A DNA stretch of 64,000 nucleotides from Thiomicrorhabdus sp033238645 (GTDB lineage Bacteria > Pseudomonadota > Gammaproteobacteria > Thiomicrospirales > Thiomicrospiraceae). The notes beneath the pieces were generated by a model that worked only from the letters and a program-made list of their open reading frames with translations, had not been told where the DNA came from and made no database searches. Shown in pieces: positions 8,287 through 16,480 of this stretch (position 1 is its first letter; each line of letters opens with the position of its first letter). A program made the translations under genes and the position numbers. The stretch spans positions 1 to 64,000 of the forward strand of contig BQXR01000001.1 in NCBI GenBank assembly GCA_033238645.1, written 5' to 3'.

Positions 8287-9867
8287 ATGACACAAGCAAA
8301 CATTCATGATCATCGAATTCTTATTTTAGATTTTGGTTCTCAGTACACTCAATTAATTGCACGTCGCATTCGTGAAATCGGTGTCTACTGTGAAGTAGAG
8401 CCTTGGGATATTGATGCGAAAGATGTTGAAGCCTTTGGTGCGCGCGCGATTATTCTCTCTGGTGGGCCAGAGTCCGTAACAGGTGATGAAGCGCCTGTTG
8501 CACCACAAGTAGTTTTTGATTTAGGTGTACCTGTTTTAGGAATCTGCTACGGAATGCAAACTATGGCAGCGCAGCTTGGTGGTAAGGTTGTGAATGCTAA
8601 CGAACATGAGTATGGATATGCTCAGGTACGTGCGCATGGTCATACCAAGTTTCTAAATGAGATTGAAGATGAAGTCTCTGCTGAAGGCTTTGGCTTATTA
8701 GATGTTTGGATGTCTCATGGTGATCGTGTTGAAGCGATGCCTGAAGGTTTTAAGCTAATGGCAAGTACGCCAAGCTGCCCTGTTGCAGGGATGGCAAATG
8801 AAGAGAAAAACTTTTATGGTATTCAATTTCATCCAGAAGTAACGCACTCAAAACAAGGTCTACGAATGATCGAACGTTTTGTAGTGGGGATTGCAGGTTG
8901 TGAAAAACTATGGACAACAGAAAATATCATCGAAGACAGTATTAAACGTGTTCGTGAACAGGTTGGGTCAGATCAAGTGATGCTGGGTCTATCTGGAGGG
9001 GTTGATTCATCTGTTGTTGCTGCTCTGTTGCACAAAGCGATTGGTGATCAATTGACTTGTGTATTTGTTGATCACGGTCTATTACGTCATAACGAAGGCG
9101 ATCAGGTTATGGCTATGTTCGCTGACAACATGGGTATTAAAGTGATCCGTGCAAATGTACAAGATCGCTTTATGGAAGCGCTTGCGGGCGAAGTAGATCC
9201 TGAGAAGAAACGTAAAATTATTGGTCATGAGTTTATTGAAGTATTTGATGCTGAATCAACTAAGTTGCAAGGGGTCAACTGGCTTGCACAGGGTACGATC
9301 TACCCAGATGTAATTGAATCAGCAGGTTCAAAAACGGGTAAAGCGAAAGTAATTAAGTCTCATCACAATGTAGGTGGTTTACCTGATGATATGCAGATGT
9401 CTCTGATTGAGCCACTGCGTGAACTCTTTAAGGATGAGGTGCGTAAGTTAGGGGTTGCTTTAGGCTTGCCAACTAAGATGGTTTATCGCCACCCATTCCC
9501 TGGGCCTGGCTTAGGGGTGCGTATTTTGGGTGAAGTTAAAAAAGAGTTTGCAGATATTCTTCGTTTAGCAGATCACATTTATATTGAAGAACTAGAGAAG
9601 TGGGATCTTTATGATAAGACTTCACAGGCATTTACCGTATTCTTACCTGTTAAGTCAGTAGGGGTGGTAGGTGATGCACGCCGTTATGATTATGTCGTTG
9701 CGTTACGCGCTGTAGAGACCATTGACTTTATGACAGCTCGTTGGGCGCATCTACCTTATGAGTTCTTGGAGCATGTTTCAGGGCGCATCATCAATGAGAT
9801 CCCACGTATTTCACGTGTGACTTATGATATTTCAAGTAAGCCACCTGCGACGATTGAGTGGGAATAG
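8287..9867 (+). CDS. guaA: GMP synthase (glutamine-hydrolysing)
   Basis: This 526-residue enzyme aminates XMP to GMP using glutamine and ATP. The N-terminal class I glutamine amidotransferase domain has GICYGMQ with catalytic Cys87 and the FHPEV His/Glu pair (about 180). It is followed by the ATP-pyrophosphatase P-loop LGLSGGVDSS (about 231) and the C-terminal dimerisation domain ending in SKPPATIEWE. It lies downstream of guaB on the same strand. Confidence 0.97.
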   Translation: MTQANIHDHRILILDFGSQYTQLIARRIREIGVYCEVEPWDIDAKDVEAFGARAIILSGGPESVTGDEAPVAPQVVFDLGVPVLGICYGMQTMAAQLGGKVVNANEHEYGYAQVRAHGHTKFLNEIEDEVSAEGFGLLDVWMSHGDRVEAMPEGFKLMASTPSCPVAGMANEEKNFYGIQFHPEVTHSKQGLRMIERFVVGIAGCEKLWTTENIIEDSIKRVREQVGSDQVMLGLSGGVDSSVVAALLHKAIGDQLTCVFVDHGLLRHNEGDQVMAMFADNMGIKVIRANVQDRFMEALAGEVDPEKKRKIIGHEFIEVFDAESTKLQGVNWLAQGTIYPDVIESAGSKTGKAKVIKSHHNVGGLPDDMQMSLIEPLRELFKDEVRKLGVALGLPTKMVYRHPFPGPGLGVRILGEVKKEFADILRLADHIYIEELEKWDLYDKTSQAFTVFLPVKSVGVVGDARRYDYVVALRAVETIDFMTARWAHLPYEFLEHVSGRIINEIPRISRVTYDISSKPPATIEWE

Positions 9868-9915
9868 CTCTTTAAGTTAGATTAATGTGTTTTATACACT
9901 TAACTTAATCTATAA

Positions 9916-9941
9916 GGCACTTATGTAGTTCAGTAGGTGCC
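9916..9941 (+). terminator. Possible terminator after guaA
   Basis: GGCACTTA (9916-9923) pairs with TAGGTGCC (9934-9941). A T-rich stretch (TTTCTTTTTTTA) follows only about 13 bases later, so this is a weak candidate. An additional imperfect inverted repeat built on TAGATTAA/TTAATCTA lies just upstream. Confidence 0.35.
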
Positions 9942-10126
9942 AATTGTTGTCACTTTCTTTTTTTATATCGTTCAATTTATGTCTCAATACCCTAAATAGT
10001 CTAAGGTAATATTTGATTACTCAATAATATTTTTTTGCGGTGATGGAAATCCGTGTCAAGAGATTGTTGAGTGTTATTGACTAAGTTGGAACGCCAGACT
10101 TACCCATTTAGCATTAAGGCTCTTTT

Positions 10127-12049
10127 ATGAAGTATCGCTCTGAAATAGATGGCTTACGAGCGCTTGCTATTCTTCCCGTTATATTTTTTCATGCTGGATT
10201 TGAATTGTTCAGTGGTGGCTATATTGGTGTAGATGTATTCTTTGTAATAAGTGGCTATCTTATTACCACTATTATTATTAATGAAATGGAGCAAGGTTCT
10301 TTTAGTCTCGCTAATTTCTATGAACGTCGTGCCAGGCGTATACTTCCAGCACTGTTTTTTGTGGTGTTGGCCTGTTTACCTTTTGCATGGATGTGGCTGT
10401 CACCTAAGGAGATGAAGGATTTCTCGGAGAGCCTGATTGGTGTTGTAACTTTTACATCTAACATAATCTTTTGGACCCAGAGTGGGTATTTTGATACGGC
10501 TTCAGAGCTTAAGCCTTTGCTGCATACTTGGAGCCTAGCGGTAGAAGAGCAGTATTATATATTTTTTCCTTTGTTTTTAATTACGGTATGGCGCTTTGGA
10601 AAAGGTGTGATTGCCGTTACATTATTTATTTTTTTTATTTTAAGTTTTGGGCTAGCAAATTGGGTCACTTATAATTTTCCTTCAGCAGCTTTCTTTCATT
10701 TACCAGCAAGAGGCTGGGAGCTTTTAATAGGGGCTTTGAGTGCTGTTTATCTGAATCAATATACCTTTATAAGCAATAAAATAGTTAATCAATCGTTAAG
10801 TTTGTTAGGATTGTTGTTAATTTTATATGCCGTATTTTACTTTGATGTAACGACACCAACCCCCAGCTTCTATACGCTTATTCCGACACTAGGAACTGTA
10901 TTAATTATCTTGGCGGCCAATGATGGAACCTTTGTTCGGAGCTTATTAAGTACGAAAGCCTTTGTGGGTATTGGTTTGATATCCTACAGTGCTTACTTGT
11001 GGCATCAGCCAGTTTTTGTATTTCTCCGATATTCATCTATCGATACCATGCCTTTTTATTCATACTTCATTGCATTGATTGCGACTTTTATTCTCGCATG
11101 GTTTAGCTGGAAGTATATAGAAGTACCTTTTCGTAAAAAGGGTGTTTTTTCTCGAAATTTCATTGCTATCTGGTCAATTATTTTTGGTACATTGATTATA
11201 TCCATTGGATATTATGGTTATGTGGAAGAAGGCTTTGAACTTAAGGAGCCATCAACTGTAGTGGCCGTTAATCCAGTTTTAAATGAAGACGTGTTCCTTA
11301 TTGGGGACTCTCATGCCAATCATTTGGTATATGGCTTGAGTCAAATGACAACTGGAAATATTACCATTCGGTCTAGTAACGGCTGTATACCATTTAGAAA
11401 TATCGATAGATATGATTTTCGGATCGCCCCAGGTACCTGCGTAAATAAAATGAATTTAGCATTAGATGAGCTCTCTAATAGTGAAAAAAAGGAGGTTATA
11501 ATACTCTCGACAATGGGGCCAGTTTATCTTGATGCATCACCATTCAATGGGAAGGATTTGGCCAGAGTTACTGGGCTAGGATTGACATTGATTGATAATG
11601 AGTTATTGACTGATCGATGGCAGATATTTGAGGTTGCTATGCGGAACACCCTAAAAGAGCTGAGTTTAATTAAGGACAAAAAAATTGTTTTTGTAATAGA
11701 TAATCCAGAACTTGGCATTGACTTTGGTTGCAATAAAGGAAAAAAAGAACTTGATCTATTTGGCACAAAGTTAACAGATGATGTTAAAAATATTGAGGCA
11801 AAAAACTGTCGAATTGATAGAGTTACTTATGATGATAGAGCATCTAGATATAAGGCATTAATCTATTCGGTAGCCGAAGAGTTCCCTTTAGTGACCATTT
11901 TTGATCCAACATCCTTATTCTGTGACAAGCAATATTGTTATGGATATAAAAAAAATATTGGGTATCTATACCAGGATGTCGATCATTTAAGTCAGTCAGG
12001 AAGCTTATATGTTGCTAAAGAGTTAGCAAAGCTTATTACAAAAATATAA
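10127..12049 (+). CDS. Membrane O-acyltransferase with C-terminal SGNH domain
   Basis: The 640-residue protein is an OafA/YrhL-type acyltransferase 3 fused to a periplasmic SGNH hydrolase-like domain. The N-terminal half (about 1-365) has ten or so membrane helices. It carries the family motifs RSEIDGLRALAI near the start, His22 in FFHAG, and the HTWSLAVEEQYY segment (133-144). The C-terminal half begins with LIGDSHANHL (391-400), with nucleophile Ser395 in GDS, and ends with DVDHL (617-621) supplying the DxxH pair. Such fusions O-acetylate cell-surface polysaccharides. The gene is AT-rich, rich in ATA codons, and isolated between two housekeeping genes with terminator-like hairpins on both sides, which suggests later acquisition. 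The sugar substrate is unknown. Confidence 0.9.
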   Translation: MKYRSEIDGLRALAILPVIFFHAGFELFSGGYIGVDVFFVISGYLITTIIINEMEQGSFSLANFYERRARRILPALFFVVLACLPFAWMWLSPKEMKDFSESLIGVVTFTSNIIFWTQSGYFDTASELKPLLHTWSLAVEEQYYIFFPLFLITVWRFGKGVIAVTLFIFFILSFGLANWVTYNFPSAAFFHLPARGWELLIGALSAVYLNQYTFISNKIVNQSLSLLGLLLILYAVFYFDVTTPTPSFYTLIPTLGTVLIILAANDGTFVRSLLSTKAFVGIGLISYSAYLWHQPVFVFLRYSSIDTMPFYSYFIALIATFILAWFSWKYIEVPFRKKGVFSRNFIAIWSIIFGTLIISIGYYGYVEEGFELKEPSTVVAVNPVLNEDVFLIGDSHANHLVYGLSQMTTGNITIRSSNGCIPFRNIDRYDFRIAPGTCVNKMNLALDELSNSEKKEVIILSTMGPVYLDASPFNGKDLARVTGLGLTLIDNELLTDRWQIFEVAMRNTLKELSLIKDKKIVFVIDNPELGIDFGCNKGKKELDLFGTKLTDDVKNIEAKNCRIDRVTYDDRASRYKALIYSVAEEFPLVTIFDPTSLFCDKQYCYGYKKNIGYLYQDVDHLSQSGSLYVAKELAKLITKI

Positions 12050-12097
12050 GATAAACGAACGTTATGGTAATGAGATCGTATATTAAGACTATTTAGT

Positions 12098-12127
12098 AAA
12101 AAGGCTTTCATTTAGAAGGCCTTTTTT
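12098..12127 (+). terminator. Intrinsic terminator of the acyltransferase gene
   Basis: AAAAAGGCTTTC (12098-12109) pairs along its whole length, with one wobble, with GAAGGCCTTTTT (12115-12126) around a five-base loop. It ends in a T run. It sits directly in front of the tadA ribosome-binding site. Confidence 0.85.
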
Positions 12128-12140
12128 GTTTGGAGGTTTC

Positions 12141-12677
12141 ATGGATGAAAATAAAATAACAGCGCCTGAAAACCTATCAAGAAGCGAGTTAGATGAGTTT
12201 TGGATGCGGCATGCCTATGCATTAGCTGAAGAGGCTAGGTTACAAGGTGAAATACCTGTTGGCGCCATCGTTGTACTGGATAATCAATTGATTGGTGAAG
12301 GATGGAATCAATCTATTCAAAACAGTGATCCGACAGCGCATGCTGAGATGATTGCCCTTAAGCAAGCGGGAGAACTCATTGGAAACTACCGTTTAATTGA
12401 TACGACACTCTATGTGACACTTGAGCCTTGCCCTATGTGTGCAGGAGCAATGGTGCATGCAAGAGTGGCTGAAGTGGTATATGGTGCGACAGATTTGAAA
12501 ACAGGGGCGGCAGGTTCAGTTTTTAATTTGGTTAATAATCCTAATTTAAATCATCAGTTAAAAGTGCATTCGGGTGTTTTGGAGGATGAGTGCAGTTCAA
12601 AGTTAAGTACTTTTTTTAGAGCTCGACGAAAAGCACATAAAGAAAAAAAATTGCTACAAAAGAAAAATTCATACTAA
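12141..12677 (+). CDS. tadA: tRNA-specific adenosine deaminase TadA
   Basis: This zinc deaminase converts adenine-34 of tRNA-Arg(ACG) to inosine. Counting from ATG 12141, the zinc/catalytic motifs are HAE (His67, Glu69) and PCPMC (Cys97, Cys100). The length of 178 aa is usual, with a short N-terminal extension and a lysine-rich tail. ATG 12141 was preferred over the earlier TTG 12126 because GGAGG at 12132-12136 is correctly spaced before it. Its substrate, tRNA-Arg(ACG), is encoded twice in this window. Confidence 0.94.
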   Translation: MDENKITAPENLSRSELDEFWMRHAYALAEEARLQGEIPVGAIVVLDNQLIGEGWNQSIQNSDPTAHAEMIALKQAGELIGNYRLIDTTLYVTLEPCPMCAGAMVHARVAEVVYGATDLKTGAAGSVFNLVNNPNLNHQLKVHSGVLEDECSSKLSTFFRARRKAHKEKKLLQKKNSY

Positions 12678-12810
12678 TGTATCTTGCCTCGAGTTAGAAA
12701 CAATGCGAATATAGCATCTATTGAAGTCTGATTTTATATATTAAAAATGGGCATGTATTTGAAAACAAAGTTTGAATGAAAATTATATTAAGTCAGTAAA
12801 GTAACCGATT

Positions 12811-13386
12811 ATGCAAATAAGTGTTGATCCTGCTGAAGGAATTACAACCGTAAAAATTCTACCTGGTGAGTTTTATATCTCTCAAAAAAATGAGCGAATT
12901 GAAACAGTATTGGGTTCCTGTATTTCTGCTTGTGTAAGGGACCCCATTGCTGGTGTTGGCGGTATGAATCATTTTATGCTGCCTGTGAATAAAAATTCGC
13001 GAAGTGCATCAGAGTTATCGGATGCTAATCGTTATGGCAACTATGCTATGGAAAATTTAGTTAACGCACTTTTATCTTCTGGGGCAAAGCGAGATCGTTT
13101 GGAGTTTAAGCTTTTTGGTGGCGGTCGAATCATGAGCTCAATGACCAATATTGGCTGGTACAATATTGGTTTTGCTTTTGACTACATATATACAGAAGGT
13201 TTTAAACTAGTCTCTCAAGATATTGGAGATATCTACCCTCGAAAGGTGCTGTATTACCCCCTGAGTGGACGAGTACGAGTTAGAAGATTAAATGCAATGC
13301 ATAATGAGTCTCTTATCAATGAAGAGAGTCGCTATATTAATAAAATTGAGTCTAAGCCTGTTGAGGGTGATGTAGAACTTTTCTAA
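12811..13386 (+). CDS. cheD: Chemoreceptor glutamine deamidase CheD
   Basis: CheD deamidates glutamines of methyl-accepting chemoreceptors and in some species binds the CheC/CheX phosphatases. The 191-residue protein has the active-site LGSCISACVRD with Cys37, and GGMNHFMLP with His54. The final residues are EGDVELF, an acidic-hydrophobic tail that resembles the end of the third protein of this cluster. It is the first gene of a cheD-cheA-cheZ-like operon, two bases from the earliest possible cheA start. No chemoreceptor, cheW, cheY, cheR or cheB gene is nearby, so the remainder of the pathway must lie elsewhere. Confidence 0.93.
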   Translation: MQISVDPAEGITTVKILPGEFYISQKNERIETVLGSCISACVRDPIAGVGGMNHFMLPVNKNSRSASELSDANRYGNYAMENLVNALLSSGAKRDRLEFKLFGGGRIMSSMTNIGWYNIGFAFDYIYTEGFKLVSQDIGDIYPRKVLYYPLSGRVRVRRLNAMHNESLINEESRYINKIESKPVEGDVELF

Positions 13387-13397
13387 GGATGAATGCT

Positions 13398-15479
13398 ATG
13401 GATATGATGGAAACCTTTCGCCAAACTTACCTTGAAGAGAGTTTTGAGGGTCTAGATATAATGGAAGCAGGACTTTTGGATCTGCCTCCAGGTGTTCCAG
13501 ATAATGAAAAAATTAATGAAATATTCCGTGCTGCACACTCAATTAAGGGCGGAAGTGGAACGTTTGGTTTTAGTGAAATCGCTGGTTTTACACATGTTTT
13601 AGAGACGCTTTTAGATGAGATGCGTGATGGTCGTCGTGAAGTAACACAAGAGTCTGTTGATGCGATGTTAGCGGCTGTTGATATTCTCCGTGATATGTTA
13701 ACTAAGTTACAAGACCATCAGCCAATTGATGAAGTGCGAGCAAGTGAAGTTCAGCAGCAATTAGAGGCCATATTAGGTACTTCATCAGACGTTACAGAAG
13801 CCGCTGAGGAAACTGAGGCTGTGGTTGGTGGTGAATGGAAGATTAAAATCATTCCAGAAAAAGAGTTGCTACAAACAGGTAATGAACCTATTCGTATTAT
13901 TCGTGAGCTGGAGACACTAGGAAAAGTATCGATAGAGGCTGATTACAGTAATTTACCTGATCTCTCTACTTTCCAGTCGGAATCATTATATTTAAACTGG
14001 GATATCACCTTAACCAGTGAATCAACGACAGAAGATGAAATTAAAGAAGTTTTTGAGTGGATTGATGGTGATGGTGCAGAGATTATTATTACCGCTCCAG
14101 CCACACAAGCTATAAATGAAGCTGAACCTATTAGTGAAGTGGCTGATGAGCCTGTTGTAGCACCTATCGCAGCAGCGCCCGTAGCTAAACCTACTGCTAA
14201 ACCTGCTGTTAAAGCAGTACCTAAACAAGAAGCGGTTAAAGCAGCACCTAAACAAGAAGGGTCTATTCGAGTTGATTTGAGTAAGATTGATCAGATGGTG
14301 AATTTAGTCGGTGAGCTTGTTATTACACAGTCAATGCTAAGCCAGTTTGGTGAGTATGCTGAAGAAGCGGCAAGTTTAGCGGAATCGTCCGAAGCAGACT
14401 TTGATTGGGTTGAAAAGTTAAAAGAGGGTTTAACGCATCTAGAGCGTCACACTCGTGAGTTACAGGAAGCGGTAATGAATATCCGTATGCTACCTGTGAG
14501 CTTTGCTTTTAACCGTATGCCTCGAATTGTTCATGACGTTAGTCAAAAACTGGGTAAGCAAATTGATTTAGTCATGGAAGGTGAAGGTACCGAACTTGAT
14601 AAAACGATGCTTGAGCAGCTAACAGACCCGTTAGTCCACATTGTTCGTAACTCGATTGACCATGGTGTTGAAATACCCGCAGTAAGAGTAGCGGCAGGCA
14701 AACCTGAGATGGGTACAGTCAAGATGGCTGCTTTCCACCAGGGGGGCAATATAATGATTCAGATTACTGATGATGGTGCAGGAATTGATCCTGATATTAT
14801 TGAACGTAAAGCTATAGAAAAAGGGGTTATTGAAGCCGACCATAATCTTTCTAGCGATGAAATTGTGGATCTAATTTTCAATGCAGGTTTTTCAACTGCT
14901 GATGTTGTCAGTGATATTTCTGGTCGTGGTGTGGGTATGGATGTCGTTCGTCGAAACATTAAAGGTTTAGGCGGCTCAGTAGCGGTTAAAACTACTTTGG
15001 GTAAAGGCAGTGTCTTTACTATTAGCCTACCTCTTACATTGGCCATTTTGGATGGGCAGCTTTGTTCTGTTGGAAGTCAGACATTTGTCTTCCCGTTAGT
15101 CTCTATTATTGAATCAATTCAAGTTGATCCAGTGCTTATAAAAGAGATTGCAGGCGAGAGTGAGTTGTACAAACTGCGTGATAGTTATATTCCCGTTATC
15201 AGACTACATGATAAGTTAGGTGTTAATGATGCAAAGTCAGAGTTGGCAGATGGCCTCTTGGTTGTGATTGAATATAGTGGCCAGAGAGCAGGTGTTTTTG
15301 TTGATGATCTTCTTGGTCAGCAGCAGGTTGTTATAAAGAGCTTAGAAACCAATTTTATGAAAATTGATGGAGTTGCTGGTGCAACGATTCTCGGTGATGG
15401 TACAGTTTCACTTATTCTGGATGTAATGGAAATCGTAAATAGCCAGAAAAGTATTAAAGGGCAGTTAAGCGCAGCATAG
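13398..15479 (+). CDS. cheA: Chemotaxis histidine kinase CheA
   Basis: This hybrid-free CheA (693 aa from ATG 13398) starts with an Hpt domain whose phosphorylated histidine is in AAHSIKGGSGTFGF (His47). A less conserved middle region with a duplicated-looking alpha/beta segment follows, then an Ala/Pro/Lys linker with KAVPKQE and KAAPKQE repeats. Next come the dimerisation helices (about 287-370), the ATPase with HIVRNSIDHGVE (N box), DDGAGI and GRGVGMDVV (G boxes), and the C-terminal CheW-like domain. ATG 13398 is preferred over ATG 13389 because AAGGA at 13385-13389 is then eight bases away. It phosphorylates a CheY-type regulator that is not in the window. Confidence 0.94.
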   Translation: MDMMETFRQTYLEESFEGLDIMEAGLLDLPPGVPDNEKINEIFRAAHSIKGGSGTFGFSEIAGFTHVLETLLDEMRDGRREVTQESVDAMLAAVDILRDMLTKLQDHQPIDEVRASEVQQQLEAILGTSSDVTEAAEETEAVVGGEWKIKIIPEKELLQTGNEPIRIIRELETLGKVSIEADYSNLPDLSTFQSESLYLNWDITLTSESTTEDEIKEVFEWIDGDGAEIIITAPATQAINEAEPISEVADEPVVAPIAAAPVAKPTAKPAVKAVPKQEAVKAAPKQEGSIRVDLSKIDQMVNLVGELVITQSMLSQFGEYAEEAASLAESSEADFDWVEKLKEGLTHLERHTRELQEAVMNIRMLPVSFAFNRMPRIVHDVSQKLGKQIDLVMEGEGTELDKTMLEQLTDPLVHIVRNSIDHGVEIPAVRVAAGKPEMGTVKMAAFHQGGNIMIQITDDGAGIDPDIIERKAIEKGVIEADHNLSSDEIVDLIFNAGFSTADVVSDISGRGVGMDVVRRNIKGLGGSVAVKTTLGKGSVFTISLPLTLAILDGQLCSVGSQTFVFPLVSIIESIQVDPVLIKEIAGESELYKLRDSYIPVIRLHDKLGVNDAKSELADGLLVVIEYSGQRAGVFVDDLLGQQQVVIKSLETNFMKIDGVAGATILGDGTVSLILDVMEIVNSQKSIKGQLSAA

Positions 15480-15526
15480 TCTGAAGTTATATAAGTGCCA
15501 ATTTTTATGAAGTTAAAGAGGTAAAA

Positions 15527-16102
15527 ATGTCCCAAACAGAGTTTGCACTAGGTGCAAAAGAAGTTCAACAGACAATTTTGATGTTAAATTTGTCAGTTGC
15601 TCAGATCGATTTATCAATCACTGATGGTGATAGCTCGGTTAATACTTTAATTGATTCTTTTAGCTTTATGTCACAGCATATCGAACAGATACAGGTTTCG
15701 AGCCAGAATCTTGTAGATCTTGCGAGTAAACATACTGATGTTTCAGAGCACCACAATTTTTTATTAAGTGAAGCGAGTGAGTTGTCATCAAAAATGCAGC
15801 AAGCAGTTATTGCTTTTCAGTTTTATGATAAGTTAAGTCAGCGTTTAGAGCATGTCTCTCATGGTTTATCAGGCTTGGCTCAAATTGTATCTAATGAGAT
15901 GCGTGTTAAAGATGTATTAGAGTGGGAAGAATTTAAGTCAAGTGTTCGAAAAGGTACCACTATGCGAGAAGAAGAGGAGTTGTTTGAGCTTATCTTCGAT
16001 CAGCATATTCATGCTAATGATGCCATTGAAATTATGAAAGAGCGCATGAGAGATAGAATGAATAGCAGTGTTGAGGAAGAAGAGGACATAGAGTTCTTCT
16101 AA
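15527..16102 (+). CDS. CheZ-like chemotaxis phosphatase (candidate)
   Basis: This 191-residue, mostly helical protein is the last gene of the chemotaxis cluster, 47 bases after cheA. It contains QFYDKLSQRLEHV (about 98-110), in which Asp101 and Gln105 are spaced like the catalytic Asp-x3-Gln pair of CheZ (DLTGQ in E. coli). It ends in the acidic-hydrophobic tail EEEEDIEFF, in the place where CheZ carries its CheY-binding C-terminal peptide. Overall similarity to CheZ is otherwise weak, so the assignment is inference from the motif, helical make-up and context. If correct it would dephosphorylate CheY-P. It is followed by a strong terminator. Confidence 0.6.
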   Translation: MSQTEFALGAKEVQQTILMLNLSVAQIDLSITDGDSSVNTLIDSFSFMSQHIEQIQVSSQNLVDLASKHTDVSEHHNFLLSEASELSSKMQQAVIAFQFYDKLSQRLEHVSHGLSGLAQIVSNEMRVKDVLEWEEFKSSVRKGTTMREEEELFELIFDQHIHANDAIEIMKERMRDRMNSSVEEEEDIEFF

Positions 16103-16132
16103 TAAAGCGTATATGTCATTTATAAACTGAAG

Positions 16133-16155
16133 CCCCGCTGATGCGGGGTTTTTTT
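16133..16155 (+). terminator. Intrinsic terminator of the chemotaxis operon
   Basis: CCCCGC (16133-16138) and GCGGGG (16143-16148) form a GC-rich stem with a TGAT loop, followed by seven T. Confidence 0.92.
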
Positions 16156-16233
16156 ATATCTATAAGTTTGGCTTAGTAATTCAATCTTATAAAATAATGA
16201 ATGGATATTATTTGGCATTATTTAGATGTAAGC

Positions 16234-16260
16234 CTTGAAAGCAGTACTTTGCATCCCTAT
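16234..16260 (+). promoter_or_regulatory. Heat-shock (sigma-32) type promoter for htpG
   Basis: CTTGAAA at 16234-16240 matches the sigma-32 -35 element. TCCCTAT at 16254-16260, 13 bases later, resembles the CCCCAT-type -10. It is the best match upstream of htpG, a classical heat-shock gene. It lies about 220 bases before the start codon, with the palindromic element between the two. Confidence 0.55.
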
Positions 16261-16289
16261 TGAGTAGAGAATTAAATTTTATTACATAT

Positions 16290-16450
16290 TGAGACCTTTG
16301 TATGAGTGAATGCACGGATTAAAATGGCTCAAACCCTTCTAATTTTCGTTGGAAAACTAGAGAATAGCTCGCTATTCACTGCATTTCCCGCCTCGATTAG
16401 AAAATTTTGATCTCATTTTTCTCTTGTACCCCACTCATATAAAGGCCTCA
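16290..16450. repeat. 161-bp palindromic (MITE-like) element in the htpG leader
   Basis: The element is bounded by inverted termini TGAGACCTTTGTATGAGTG (16290-16308) and the complement of TGAGGCCTTTATATGAGTG (16432-16450), 17 of 19 positions matching. It is centred on GAATAGC-TC-GCTATTC (16362-16377); both sets of repeats share the same centre at 16370. The arms in between also match partly (for example TCTAAT against ATTAGA), so the whole unit can fold as one long interrupted hairpin. No open frame or transposase is inside. No clear target duplication is visible. It is probably a dispersed non-autonomous repeat, but no second copy is in the window. Confidence 0.75.
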
Positions 16451-16480
16451 GATTAAATTAAACCTGATGGAGATATTCTA

